The notes: generated from the sequence alone by a model not told the origin. Shown: positions 30,701-43,740, numbered from the stretch's first letter. The stretch: DNA of 64,000 nucleotides from Pseudomonadota bacterium (GCA_018241265.1 JAFEEF010000007.1:1-64000), one strand, 5' to 3'. A program made the numbers and translations.

Positions 30701-32062
30701 GCGACCGACCGGATGCAACGGCCTCAGATCGGCGCCCCAGCGTGCCTTCACCATCTCGTGGAAGCGCCGCGTGCCCATCGCCATGAAGCGTGCGTTGAGC
30801 CAGCGCATGCGCGCGATCGCCTCGGCGGTCTCCGCCGCCGACGGCGGCGGTTCGTCGCGGAACAGCAGGGCCCGTGCCTCGTCCCAGGCGCGCTGGACCT
30901 CGGCGATCGTCTCGTTGTCGCCGGCATTCGGGAACAGCGCGGCGATCGCGCCGTGGCTGATGTCCTCGGCGCCGCGTGAGCGCGCATCGTTCTCGATGAT
31001 CTCGACCGCTCCGCGCAACTGCGCGAGCAGCTCCGCGTGCGCAGGCGGCCCTCCGCGCGGGCCGCGCCCCTGCTCGGCGGGCCGCTGGGCGCGCTCGATG
31101 ACTTCGTAGCGGAAGCGCAGCCCCAGGCGCAGCATCGTCGCGAGCAGGCCGAGCTCGTTCTGCACCTCGAACAGCGGCGCAACGGTGGTTTCGACGAAGT
31201 GCACATGGAAGCAGCTGGCGCCGCCTCGCAGGCTCTCGTGGCGCGCCAGCTGCGGCTGATAGGACGCACGCTCCGCGTGGAAGATCGCCTGCACCGACTT
31301 GAAGACGTAGTTGTTGCTCGCGTCGTAGATCGACTGCTGGAGCTGCGCCAGCCAGCGCCGGTCCGGGGCGATCCGCTCCGCCGCCTCCGCGATGTCCTTC
31401 CAGGTCCACTCGGATCCCGGTGCGAGACCGAACAGCCCGAGCGTGCCGGCATCCGACCGCACGGGGGCATGGCCGGGGATCGACGGCGTGGTCAGACGCC
31501 CGGGTGCCGGGATCTCGATGTCGAGGTAGAGCTCGAACTGGCGCGAGGGCCCGCGCCGGTACAGCGCTTCCAGCGCGTTGACGCGCTTCAGCTTGCCCGG
31601 CAGGTCTCGCGGCACGACGTCCGGGCAGCCGAGTGCGCCGGAGATGTGGTGGAACAGCCGCTCCAGCCCGAGCCTGGTGCCGAGATCGATGCCCTGGTTG
31701 CTGGCCAGCGCGGTCGACAACGGCATCTGCAGCAGCGCGTTGAAGGTCAGCCCCGAATGGCAGACCGGGATGATCGATACGTCCTTGGCCCATGCCGCGC
31801 CGAGTTCGAACTGCACCCAGGGTCGCTGGAACGAATCGCCGCTGCACAGCACGAGCATCGCGCACGCCCGGCCGATCGCATCCTTGATCGCTTCGAGCCA
31901 CTTCGCGCCGGCGTCGATGCTGCCGACATCGGTCGACGTGAAGAACTCGACCCGCCCCGGAAAGTCCTCGTCGACGAGCTGACGGAGCAAGGCCGCCATC
32001 TCGGCCTCGGCCGAACTGTGGCTGATGAACATCCTCATCGGCCGGCTGGTGGAGTCGTTCAT
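30692..32062 (-). CDS. TIR-domain protein with an uncharacterised C-terminal region
   Basis: A 456-residue cytoplasmic protein. The TIR fold occupies residues ~9-125: MFISHSSAEAEM at the start, FFTSTDVGSIDAGAKWLEAI (BB-loop region), CAMLVLCSGDSFQRPW and the candidate catalytic glutamate Glu86 in WVQFELGAAWAKD. Such a Glu is what NADase TIR domains use to cleave NAD. Residues ~150-456 match no domain I can name. They are helix-rich and include SNNYVFKSVQAIFHAERAS and a conserved-looking VHFVETTVAPLFEV segment. It has no operon partner: it converges with a GGDEF-EAL gene and diverges from a GGDEF gene. Function could be defence, NAD signalling or scaffolding. Confidence 0.85.
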   Translation of the reverse strand: MNDSTSRPMRMFISHSSAEAEMAALLRQLVDEDFPGRVEFFTSTDVGSIDAGAKWLEAIKDAIGRACAMLVLCSGDSFQRPWVQFELGAAWAKDVSIIPVCHSGLTFNALLQMPLSTALASNQGIDLGTRLGLERLFHHISGALGCPDVVPRDLPGKLKRVNALEALYRRGPSRQFELYLDIEIPAPGRLTTPSIPGHAPVRSDAGTLGLFGLAPGSEWTWKDIAEAAERIAPDRRWLAQLQQSIYDASNNYVFKSVQAIFHAERASYQPQLARHESLRGGASCFHVHFVETTVAPLFEVQNELGLLATMLRLGLRFRYEVIERAQRPAEQGRGPRGGPPAHAELLAQLRGAVEIIENDARSRGAEDISHGAIAALFPNAGDNETIAEVQRAWDEARALLFRDEPPPSAAETAEAIARMRWLNARFMAMGTRRFHEMVKARWGADLRPLHPVGRAA

Positions 32063-32093
32063 GGCGGCGTCCTGTTGAGCTGTGGGCCAAGCG

Positions 32094-32156
32094 GCACTCC
32101 CCGGGGCACTACCCGGGGCATCACCCCGGAGCATTGCCCGGCGCGCCCTCCCCGGC
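32094..32156. repeat. Five degenerate 12-14 bp repeats upstream of the TIR gene
   Basis: Consecutive units GCACTCCCCGGG, GCACTACCCGGG, GCATCACCCCGGA, GCATTGCCCGGC and GCGCCCTCCCCGGC. They lie in the divergent gap between the TIR gene (start 32062) and the GGDEF gene (start 32342), 32-94 bases upstream of the TIR start. Possible iterated regulator sites. Confidence 0.7.
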
Positions 32157-32341
32157 GGAACTCTAGGCGCGGCCACCCGGCTTGCCATCCCTAAGGCCTC
32201 GAATGGACGCACCCGCGTCGGTGCTTCGTCCCCCATCTCGTGGACGACCTGCGCGGCTGACCTATATTCGCGGCCTGCGCCGGCGATGCTGTGCTCGCGG
32301 ATCGCCCGGCCTGCCGAAGACCACGGTACCGACCGCTCGCG

Positions 32342-34348
32342 ATGAGACCTGCCTCCTGGACCTCGCGCTTCGCGATCCGCACGCGCCTCGTCGTGCTGTT
32401 GCTGACGCTTGCGGTGCCCTTTCTCGTGTATGTCGCGCTGTCGGCACGGCGCCAGATCGATCTCGAGCAGGTCGAGGCCGGCCAGCGCATGCTGGGCATG
32501 GCCCGCCTGACGGCGGCGCGCCTCGACGACCATATCGGCGACATCCACCAGTTGCTCGGCGTGCTGCGTGCCGTTGCCGGTGCGACGACGGCCGACGCGG
32601 CCCGCAACGACGCGATCCTCGGCAGCCTGACGCCGACCCTGCCGCCGCACATCAACAACCTCGCGGTCTGGTCGGCCGACGGCGCGAATGTCGGCTCGCT
32701 GCACCCGGCATTGCGCGACCTCGCGATCGACGTACGCAAGCGCGCATTCTTCCAACGGGCCATGGGCGGCGCCGAGATCGCCGTCGAGGCGCCGGCGCGC
32801 GCGCAGTTGAACGGGCAACTGGTCGGCATCTTCGCGATGCCGATCCGGCGCGACGGACACGTCGTCGGCGTCGTCACCGCATCGACCTTGCTCGAGCCGC
32901 TGCAGAAGCTGCTGCTTCCCGAGGAGGCGCTGCCGCCGGGCGCGGTGATCACGGTCAGCGACGCGAGCGGCGTGGTGCTCGCGCGCTCGATCGACCCGGA
33001 ACACTGGATCGGCCGCAACCTGCTGCAGCGTGGCGGCGTGGCCGACAGCCTGCGCCGCCGCGAGGGCATACGCGACGGGCCGAGCGCCGACGGCATCGAG
33101 CGCATCGCCGGCTTCACGACGTCCGAACGCGCGCCGTGGCTGGTCTACGTCGGCGTGCCGACGCAGGTCGCCCTCGCCGGCGTGCGCAAGCGACTCTACG
33201 AGACCCTGGGTGCGGGCACGTTGCTGCTCGCGGTCGGTCTCGCGCTGGCCACGCGCATCGGCGGGCGCATCGCGTCGCCCCTGCGCCAACTCGGCGATGA
33301 CGCAGCGGCGCTGGAACGCGGCGACCTCACGCACCGCAGCCGCGTGGCCGAGGGCGGCGAGATCGGCTTGCTCGCCGCCACCGTGAACCGCATGGCCGAC
33401 GCGCTGCAGGAGCGCACCGCGTTGCTGGAGTCGAGCCGCGAGCGGCTCAGCCTGGCGCTCGAAGGCTCGGGCCTCGCGCTGTTCGACTGGGACATCGCGA
33501 CCGACCGCATCTACCTGAGCGCCGGCGCCGCGGTGCTGCGTGGCGCCGAGCCGCGCGAGGCGACCGGCCGGACCCCGGCCGAGCTGCGCGAGCATCTGCA
33601 CCCCGACGACGACGCGGTCCTCGATGCCGCGTTGCGGTCGGCGGTGCGCGGCGACACGCCGCGCTTCCTGGCCGAGTTCCGCATCCGCAACGTGCACGGC
33701 GACTGGATCTGGATGCAGGGTCGAGGTCGCGTCGTCGAACGCGATGCCGACGGCCGCGCGCTGCGCCTGGCCGGCACCCTGGCCGACATCACCGAGCGGC
33801 GCGCCGCCGACGAGCGGCTGCGCCATCTCGCCGAATTCGATGCGCTCACCGGTCTGCCGAACCGTGCGCTGTTCCTGGACCGCCTGGAGCAGGCGATGGC
33901 CCGGGCCAACCGGCGCTGCGTGCCGATCGGGCTGCTGTTCCTCGACATCGACCGCTTCAAGGGCGTCAACGACAGCCTCGGGCATGCCGCCGGCGATGCG
34001 CTGCTGATGGCGTTCGCGGAGATGCTGCGCGGCTCGGTGCGGACCTCCGACACGGTGGCGCGCCTCGGCGGCGACGAGTTCACGGTGATCCTCGAAGACC
34101 TGCATGGACTCGCCGACGCACAGCGCCTCGCCGCGACCTTGGTCGAGAACGCCCGGCGCACCGTCGTGCCGATCGGCGACCAGCAGATCGCGATGTCGAC
34201 GAGCATCGGCATCGCGATGCAGCGGCTCGGCGAGGCCGATCGCGCCGCGCTGCTGCAACGTGCCGATACGGCGCTCTACGAGGCCAAGCGGCGCGGCCGC
34301 GACGGGCACGCCAGCGCCGGCGACGCGGCATCGACGACGCACGGCTGA
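32342..34348 (+). CDS. Membrane diguanylate cyclase with periplasmic Cache-like sensor, HAMP and PAS
   Basis: A 668-residue sensor. Residues 17-38 form the first helix, a periplasmic dCache-like domain spans ~40-285 (LDDHIGDIHQLLGVLRAV near 62), a second helix ~290-308, HAMP ~310-365, PAS ~370-490 and GGDEF with the active motif at 576-580 (RLGGDEF). It is predicted to synthesise c-di-GMP in response to an extracellular small ligand. The ATG at 32342 is preceded by a divergent region holding the TIR-side repeat array. Its stop is 96 bases before the EthD gene. Confidence 0.93.
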   Translation: MRPASWTSRFAIRTRLVVLLLTLAVPFLVYVALSARRQIDLEQVEAGQRMLGMARLTAARLDDHIGDIHQLLGVLRAVAGATTADAARNDAILGSLTPTLPPHINNLAVWSADGANVGSLHPALRDLAIDVRKRAFFQRAMGGAEIAVEAPARAQLNGQLVGIFAMPIRRDGHVVGVVTASTLLEPLQKLLLPEEALPPGAVITVSDASGVVLARSIDPEHWIGRNLLQRGGVADSLRRREGIRDGPSADGIERIAGFTTSERAPWLVYVGVPTQVALAGVRKRLYETLGAGTLLLAVGLALATRIGGRIASPLRQLGDDAAALERGDLTHRSRVAEGGEIGLLAATVNRMADALQERTALLESSRERLSLALEGSGLALFDWDIATDRIYLSAGAAVLRGAEPREATGRTPAELREHLHPDDDAVLDAALRSAVRGDTPRFLAEFRIRNVHGDWIWMQGRGRVVERDADGRALRLAGTLADITERRAADERLRHLAEFDALTGLPNRALFLDRLEQAMARANRRCVPIGLLFLDIDRFKGVNDSLGHAAGDALLMAFAEMLRGSVRTSDTVARLGGDEFTVILEDLHGLADAQRLAATLVENARRTVVPIGDQQIAMSTSIGIAMQRLGEADRAALLQRADTALYEAKRRGRDGHASAGDAASTTHG

Positions 34349-34444
34349 CCAGGGCGCCGGGCTTGCGCTTGTGGGCCGCGGCGAGTTCTCCTATCCTCGT
34401 CGCGGACTTCAACCACTACCGAGGACGACTCGAAGGAGACAAGC

Positions 34445-34762
34445 ATGATCAAGGTCAGCGTGATGTACCCCAACACCCCCGGCGCCCGCTTCAACCACGC
34501 CTACTACCGCGACACCCACATGCCGCTGGTCGCGAGCCGCATGGGCAGCCACTGCAAGTACTACACCGTGGACAAGGGCCTGGCCGGCGGCGCGCCGGAC
34601 ACGCCGCCGACCTACATCGGCATGTGCCACATCTTCTGCGACTCGGTCGAGTCCTTCCAGGCCGGCTTCGGGCCGCACGCGAAAGAGATCCTCGGCGACA
34701 TCCCGAACTACACCGACCTGCAGCCGGTGATCCAGATCAGCGAGGTCGTGGTCGGGCACTGA
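34445..34762 (+). CDS. EthD-domain protein
   Basis: A 105-residue dimeric alpha/beta-barrel protein of the EthD family (MIKVSVMYPNTPGARFNHAYYRDTHMP). Family members assist in ether degradation or polyketide-ring steps, but most standalone copies have no known role. A GAAGGAGACAAGC ribosome site precedes the ATG well. It is surrounded by signalling genes, and no degradative operon is visible. Confidence 0.9.
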   Translation: MIKVSVMYPNTPGARFNHAYYRDTHMPLVASRMGSHCKYYTVDKGLAGGAPDTPPTYIGMCHIFCDSVESFQAGFGPHAKEILGDIPNYTDLQPVIQISEVVVGH

Positions 34763-34769
34763 GCCCGAC
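34751..34769. terminator. Hairpin at convergent end of EthD gene and receiver-kinase gene
   Basis: A perfect 7-bp stem (GTCGGGC / GCCCGAC) with a five-base loop that contains part of the EthD stop codon. The facing gene ends at 34778. Candidate bidirectional terminator without an obvious U-tract. Confidence 0.5.
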
Positions 34770-34777
34770 TGGCCCGC

Positions 34778-35944
34778 TCAAGGCATCGCCGCGGGCCGGC
34801 GCGGCAGGCGCACCTGCAGGCAGGTGCGGTCGCCCGCGCCGGTATCCACGTGCACGCTGCCGGCGTGCGCCTCGACGATCTGCTTGACGATGTAGAGACC
34901 GAGCCCCAGGCCTTCGGAGCGGTTCGAGCGGCGCTGTCCGCCGCGGAACGGGTCGAAGATGTGCGGCAGCACTTCCGGCGCGATCGCGCCGCCGTTGCTC
35001 ACTTCGAACCGCACCGTATCGGCGGCGCCGCCGTCGATGCCGATCTCGACCGGCAACGCGGGATTGCCGTGGTGCAGCGCGTTGCCGATGAGGTTGGAGG
35101 CGACCTGCATCAGCCGGTCCTCGTCCCAGCAGCCGGTCAGGTCGCCGCGCTGCGTCAGCTCGATGGTGCGGTCCGGCTGCGCGGCACGGCGCTCGCCGAC
35201 CGCGCGCTCGACCAGCGCGCCGAGGTCGATGTCGCGCCGCGCCAAAGGGATGCCTTCGCCGACGCGCGCGCGCGCCAGGTCGAGCATGTCCTCGATCATC
35301 CGGTTCATCCACTTGCCGCTGCCGGTGAGCCGGGCGGCGATGCGCTTGGAGACCTCGTCCGGCCGGTTCGCGAGCTGCTGCGCCGACATCAGGATCGCCG
35401 CCAGCGGCCCGCGCAGGTCGTGGCCGAGCATCGCGGTGAACATCTCGTTGACGCGCAAGGTCTCGGTGCGCTCGGCCATCTCGCGCGCGAGCTGCTGCTT
35501 CTGCCGGTGCATCTGCAGGAAGACCTCGACCTTGCTGCCGAGGATGTACGGATCGATGGGCTTGTAGAGGAAGTCGACCGCGCCGCTGCCGTAGCCCTTG
35601 AACAGGCCATGCTGGTCGCGCTGGCCGGCGGTCACGAAGATGATGGGGACATGCCGCGTGCGCTCGGTACCGCGCATCAGCTCGGCGAGCTGGAAGCCGT
35701 CCATCTCGGGCATTTGCACGTCGACCAGCGCGAGCGCGACGTCGTGCACCAGCAGCAGCTCGAGCGCCTCGGTGCCCGAGCGGGCCTGCAGCAACTCGAT
35801 GTCGTCGCGCCCGAGCAATGCCGACAGCGCGATCAGGTTCTCGACCCGATCGTCGACCAGCAGACACTTCACGCGCGCCTCGCCGCCGGCGGCCTGGGCG
35901 CGGGCCGCGGCGGGCCGCTCCATCGATCGGTTCAGATCGTTCAA
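34778..35944 (-). CDS. Receiver-histidine kinase fusion protein
   Basis: A 388-residue soluble protein: receiver domain (~28-140, with DVQMPEMDGFQLAEL and the PID/KPID-type switch region YKPIDPYILG), coiled linker, HisKA (MLGHDLRGPLAAILM) and HATPase (NALHHG, GLGLGLYIVKQIVEAH). Inverting the usual order, the receiver precedes the kinase, so it may be an input-controlled kinase. TTG 35944 is preferred: GGAGG lies six bases upstream, and it overlaps the cheB stop. ATG 35923 is an alternative. It is the last of four coupled genes. Confidence 0.9.
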   Translation of the reverse strand: MNDLNRSMERPAAARAQAAGGEARVKCLLVDDRVENLIALSALLGRDDIELLQARSGTEALELLLVHDVALALVDVQMPEMDGFQLAELMRGTERTRHVPIIFVTAGQRDQHGLFKGYGSGAVDFLYKPIDPYILGSKVEVFLQMHRQKQQLAREMAERTETLRVNEMFTAMLGHDLRGPLAAILMSAQQLANRPDEVSKRIAARLTGSGKWMNRMIEDMLDLARARVGEGIPLARRDIDLGALVERAVGERRAAQPDRTIELTQRGDLTGCWDEDRLMQVASNLIGNALHHGNPALPVEIGIDGGAADTVRFEVSNGGAIAPEVLPHIFDPFRGGQRRSNRSEGLGLGLYIVKQIVEAHAGSVHVDTGAGDRTCLQVRLPRRPAAMP

Positions 35945-36546
35945 GCCATGCCTCCACGAGGCCCCAAGCATCGCATGGCTTCGGCCAGTCGCGCGAGCGT
36001 CCACACATGGTCGACCGCGCCCCGCTCGAGGGCCGACGCCGGCATCAGCGATGCATAAGCCTCCTCGGGCTGCTGCACGACCGTCATGCCGCCGGCTCGT
36101 CGCACCGCGTCGAGCCCGGCCGCGCCGTCCTCGTTGCCGCCGGTGAGGATGATGCCGAGCAGGTGCTCGCGGTACACGTCGGCAGCGGATTCGAAAAGCA
36201 CATCGATCGACGGGCGGCTGTAGTGGATCGGATCGTCGACCGACAGCGCAAGCCGCGGGCCGGCATCGACGAGCAGATGGTAGTCGGGCGGCGCGATGTA
36301 GACCGTGCCGGGGGCTATCGGCGTCTGGTCCTCGGCCTCGACGACGCGGACCGCGCACTTCGGCGCGAAGATGTCGACGAGCAGGCTCGGCCGGTCGCGC
36401 GGCAGGTGCAGCACGACGAACACCGGCAGCGCGAGGTCGCCCGGCAGCGCCGGCAGCAGCACGGACAGCGCCTCGACGCCGCCGGCCGACGCGCCCAGCA
36501 CGATGGCGCCGACGCTCGAGCGCCAGGTCGCCGAGGCGGCCGTCAT
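35941..36546 (-). CDS. cheB: CheB-type protein-glutamate methylesterase (catalytic domain only)
   Basis: A 201-residue CheB catalytic domain lacking the usual N-terminal receiver. The active-site serine is in GASAGGVEAL near residue 20, histidine in VLHLPRDRPS near 47, and the aspartate in ILTGGNEDGAAGL near 142. It deamidates or demethylates methyl-accepting proteins, or regulates phosphotransfer in CheR/CheB kinase systems. It overlaps cheR (ATGA) upstream and the receiver-kinase gene downstream. Confidence 0.93.
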   Translation of the reverse strand: MTAASATWRSSVGAIVLGASAGGVEALSVLLPALPGDLALPVFVVLHLPRDRPSLLVDIFAPKCAVRVVEAEDQTPIAPGTVYIAPPDYHLLVDAGPRLALSVDDPIHYSRPSIDVLFESAADVYREHLLGIILTGGNEDGAAGLDAVRRAGGMTVVQQPEEAYASLMPASALERGAVDHVWTLARLAEAMRCLGPRGGMA

Positions 36547-37370
36547 GCATCGCCCCGCTTCTGGAACAGCCGATCGGCCCGCACCACCTCGACGAACGCG
36601 CCGGCATGGGCCGAAAAGCGCAGCGACTCCTTCGAGCCGAGTCCGAGGTAGCCCTTGCGCACCAGCGCTTCGCGGAACAGGCCGACCGCGCGGTCCTGCA
36701 GCGGCCGGTCGAAATAGATCAGCACGTTGCGGCACGACACCAGATGCACCTCGGCGAACACGCTGTCGGTGGCCAGGCTGTGGTCGGAGAACACGATGTG
36801 CTTGCGCAGCGACTTGTCGAGCGCGGCGCGCCCGTAGGCCGCAGTGTAGTAGTCGGCGAGCGAGACGCGGGCGCCGCTGCGCTGGTGGTTCGCGGTGAAC
36901 GCCGCCATCCGGTCGAGCTCGTAGATGCCCGCCTCGGCCTTGCGCAGCGCCTCGGCGTTGATGTCGGTGGCGTAGATCAGCGTGCGGTCGAGCAGGCCCT
37001 CCTCGCGCAGCAGGATCGCAAGCGAATAGACCTCCTCGCCGGTGCTGCAGCCGGCGACCCAGACCTTGAGCGACGGATAGGTGCGCAGCAATGGGCAGAC
37101 CTCGCGCCGCAGCGACGCGAAATAGGCCGGGTCGCGGAACATCTCGCTGACCTGCACCGTCATGTAGTCGAGCAGCTGCGCGAAGACCGACGCATCGTGC
37201 AGCAGACGGTCCTGCAGCTGCGACAGGCTCGAGCAGTCGAAGCGGCCCATCGCCGCGGTCAGCCGGCGCTTCAGCGACGCCATCGCGTAGCCGCGGAAGT
37301 CGTAGTGGTACTTGAGGTAGACGGCTTCGATCAGCAGCCGCATCTCGATGTCGAAGGTGGAGCCCGGCAT
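36543..37370 (-). CDS. cheR: CheR-type protein-glutamate methyltransferase
   Basis: A 275-residue CheR with N-terminal helical domain (FRGYAMASLKRRL) and a SAM-binding Rossmann domain (VWVAGCSTGEEVYSLAILL near 103, IYATDINAEALRKAEAGIY near 131, VHLVSCRNVLIYFD near 208). It methylates glutamates of target proteins using SAM. No methyl-accepting chemotaxis protein gene is in the window. The gap to the upstream hybrid kinase is ten bases and the cheB ATG lies inside its end. Confidence 0.95.
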   Translation of the reverse strand: MPGSTFDIEMRLLIEAVYLKYHYDFRGYAMASLKRRLTAAMGRFDCSSLSQLQDRLLHDASVFAQLLDYMTVQVSEMFRDPAYFASLRREVCPLLRTYPSLKVWVAGCSTGEEVYSLAILLREEGLLDRTLIYATDINAEALRKAEAGIYELDRMAAFTANHQRSGARVSLADYYTAAYGRAALDKSLRKHIVFSDHSLATDSVFAEVHLVSCRNVLIYFDRPLQDRAVGLFREALVRKGYLGLGSKESLRFSAHAGAFVEVVRADRLFQKRGDA

Positions 37371-37380
37371 CGTCCATCGC

Positions 37381-40911
<3,531 letters not shown>

Positions 40912-41106
40912 GACGATGCAAGAGACACGACGTTGCTCCTTGGTCTCAGGCGCTCGCGCGCAGGTTAGAAGGCCGTTGCAGATGGTCACAGAGGAAGAAC
41001 ACGCACGGGACTGTCGGACGATGCCTACACGCGCGCCGGCATGAGCGTGGCCCGGCCGCGCGGCCAGCCTTGCCGCAAGTCGTGCGGGCCGCGCCCCTGC
41101 GGCCTT

Positions 41107-43740
41107 ATGCTGCGGGCCGTGCCACGCACCCCGTCGTCGTCCTCCGGCCGCCAGGCCGCGCGCGCCACCGCCGATGCGCTCGCTCCGTACCGCCGCAAGC
41201 GCGACTTCGAGCGCACGCCGGAGCCGCCCGGCGATGTCGCGGCGGCGGCCGAGCGGCTCGCCTACGTGATCCAGAAACATGCGGCGACGCGCCTGCACTA
41301 CGACCTGCGCCTCGAGCTCGACGGCGTGATGCTGTCGTGGGCCGTGCCCAAGGGTCCGAGCTACGACCCGACCGAGCGCCGCATGGCGGTCCAGGTCGAG
41401 GACCATCCTGTCGCCTACAACACCTTCGAAGGCACGATCCCCAAGGGCCAGTACGGCGCCGGCAGCGTCATCGTGTGGGATCGCGGCACCTGGGAGCCGA
41501 TCGGCGATCCGCACGCCGGCCTCGCCGAAGGCAAGCTGGTGTTCGCGCTGCACGGCCAGAAATTGCGCGGTGCCTGGGAACTGGTACGCATCGCCAAGCC
41601 CGGCGAACGGCAGATCCCCTGGCTGCTGTTCAAGAAGCGCGACGGCCGCGAGCGCTCGAAGAGCAGCTACGACGTCGTCAGCGCATTGCCCGACAGCGTG
41701 GTCGCCAAGCCGGCCGCCACGCCCGACGCGGCGAAGGCCGAACCGGCCGATGCGCTCGCCGCCGCGGTACGCGCCCAGCCGCCGGCCAGGCTCGCGCCGC
41801 AGCTCGCGACGCTGAGCACCGGCCTGCCGCGTGGAGGCGACTGGATCTTCGAGATCAAGTTCGACGGCTACCGCCTGATGACGCGCTTCGACGATGCCGG
41901 CAAGCCCCACCTGATCACGCGCGGCGGCCACGATTGGTCGGACAGGATGAAGGCGCTGCGCACCGAGCTCGCCGGGCTCGGCCTGCGCAATGCCTGGCTC
42001 GACGGCGAGATCGTCGTGCTCGGCGACGGCGGCACGCCCAACTTCGTGGCGCTGCAGAACGCCTTCGACCGCGGCGGCCGGTCCGACGCCATCCTCTACT
42101 TCCTGTTCGACGTGCCGTTCTTCGAAGGCCACGACTTGCGTGCCGTGCCCTTGCGCGCGCGCCGCGCGCTGCTGCGGCGCTGGCTCGAAGCCAAGACGCT
42201 CGAACGGATCCGCTACAGCGCCGACTTCGACGCCGACCCCGACCACATCCTGCAATCGGCCGCGCGCATGCGGCTCGAAGGCATCATCGCCAAGCGGGCC
42301 GACGCGCCGTACGTGTCGGCGCGCACCGAGACCTGGCTGAAGCTGAAGTGCCGGCAGCGCCAGGAGTTCGTCGTCGCCGGCTACACCGACCGTGGCGACG
42401 CGCCGTCCGCGGCCGAGATCGGCAGCCTGGTGCTCGGCGTGCACGACGCTGCAGGGCGGCTGGTGCCGGTCGGCAACGTCGGCGCCGGTTGGGACTCGGC
42501 CACCGCCGCCGATCTGAAGCGGCAGCTCTTGCCGCTCGCTCGCAAGACGTCGCCGTTCCCGGCCGATCTGCCGCTGCACAAGAGCCGCTGGTCGAAGCGA
42601 TCCACCGGTACCGAGCGCTGGGTCGAGCCGCGCCTCGTCGCCGAGGTGAGCTTTGCCGACTGGACACCCGACAACCAGATCCGCCATGCGGTCTTCGAGG
42701 GCCTGCGCGCCGACAAGGCAGCGCGCGAAGTCGTGCGCGAAAGCGCTCTCGCGCCGCGCGATGCGGTTCCGCTGCGCTCGGCGGCGACCGCGACCACGGT
42801 GTCGCATCCCGAGCGCGTGATCGATCCGGGCAGCGGGCTCACGAAGCTGGACCTGGTGCGCTACTACGAGAGCGTTGCCGACTGGATGCTGCCGCACCTT
42901 GCCGGCCGGCCGTGCTCGCTGGTGCGCGGCCCGAACGGCATCGGCGGGACGCTGTTCTTTCAGAAGCATGCCGAGACGCTGGCGATCCCCGAGCTGAAGC
43001 AGCTCGATCCGCGTCTGTGGCCCGGACACGAGCCGTTGATCGAGGTGTCGACCGCGCGCGCGCTGGCCGGCGCGGCGCAGATGAACGTGATCGAGTTCCA
43101 CACCTGGAACGCGCACGCCGATCGCATCGGCAAGCCCGACCGCATGGTGTTCGACATCGACCCCGGCGCAGGCGTCGCCTGGCAGCAGGTGCAGGAGGCG
43201 GCCGCGCTGCTGCGCTCGTTCCTGCGCGATCTCGGCCTCGAATCGTGGCTCAAGACCAGCGGCGGCAAGGGCCTGCACGTCGTCGTGCCGATCGCGCCGC
43301 GTCACGACTGGGATACCGTCAAGGGCTACACGCAGGCGGTCGTCGAGCACGTCGCGCGCGTCGTGCCGAGCCGCTTCGTCGCCAGGAGCGGCGCGAGCAA
43401 TCGCGTCGGCAAGATCTACGTCGACTACCTGCGCAACAGCCATGGCGCGACGACGGCGGCGGCCTATTCGGCGCGTGCGCGTCCGGGGTTGGGCGTCTCG
43501 ATGCCGGTGGCCTGGGACGTGCTCGATACGCTCAAGAGCGGCGCGCAATGGACCATCGCGACGGCGCGCGAGCATCTGTCGTTCGCGACCGAGGATCCAT
43601 GGAAGGACTACTGGACTTCGGGTCAGTCGCTGACCGAGCCGTTCAAGCGGCTGGGGTACAAGGCGCCGCGGACGCAGCCGCCCGCCAGCCGCAAGCGACC
43701 CATCAGCCGCGCCTCAGGTGCCAAGCCTTCGGCCGCGTGA
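41107..43740 (+). CDS. ligD: Multifunctional ATP-dependent DNA ligase LigD
   Basis: An 877-residue NHEJ ligase with three domains in the order phosphoesterase-ligase-polymerase. The 3'-phosphoesterase domain (~45-185) has HYDLRLELDGVMLSWAVPKGPS. The ligase domain carries the adenylation lysine Lys251 (EIKFDGYR), FDVPFFEG, and the downstream GIIAKR and KLKCR motifs, followed by an OB fold. The primase-polymerase domain (~575-840) has the metal-binding FDIDPG and TSGGKGLHVV. LigD normally works with the end-binding protein Ku, but no ku gene is nearby. ATG 41107 was chosen over 41041 because the longer form adds a Cys/Arg-rich, non-conserved run. Its 3' end overlaps the convergent aldehyde dehydrogenase by 38 bases. 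Confidence 0.95.
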   Translation: MLRAVPRTPSSSSGRQAARATADALAPYRRKRDFERTPEPPGDVAAAAERLAYVIQKHAATRLHYDLRLELDGVMLSWAVPKGPSYDPTERRMAVQVEDHPVAYNTFEGTIPKGQYGAGSVIVWDRGTWEPIGDPHAGLAEGKLVFALHGQKLRGAWELVRIAKPGERQIPWLLFKKRDGRERSKSSYDVVSALPDSVVAKPAATPDAAKAEPADALAAAVRAQPPARLAPQLATLSTGLPRGGDWIFEIKFDGYRLMTRFDDAGKPHLITRGGHDWSDRMKALRTELAGLGLRNAWLDGEIVVLGDGGTPNFVALQNAFDRGGRSDAILYFLFDVPFFEGHDLRAVPLRARRALLRRWLEAKTLERIRYSADFDADPDHILQSAARMRLEGIIAKRADAPYVSARTETWLKLKCRQRQEFVVAGYTDRGDAPSAAEIGSLVLGVHDAAGRLVPVGNVGAGWDSATAADLKRQLLPLARKTSPFPADLPLHKSRWSKRSTGTERWVEPRLVAEVSFADWTPDNQIRHAVFEGLRADKAAREVVRESALAPRDAVPLRSAATATTVSHPERVIDPGSGLTKLDLVRYYESVADWMLPHLAGRPCSLVRGPNGIGGTLFFQKHAETLAIPELKQLDPRLWPGHEPLIEVSTARALAGAAQMNVIEFHTWNAHADRIGKPDRMVFDIDPGAGVAWQQVQEAAALLRSFLRDLGLESWLKTSGGKGLHVVVPIAPRHDWDTVKGYTQAVVEHVARVVPSRFVARSGASNRVGKIYVDYLRNSHGATTAAAYSARARPGLGVSMPVAWDVLDTLKSGAQWTIATAREHLSFATEDPWKDYWTSGQSLTEPFKRLGYKAPRTQPPASRKRPISRASGAKPSAA

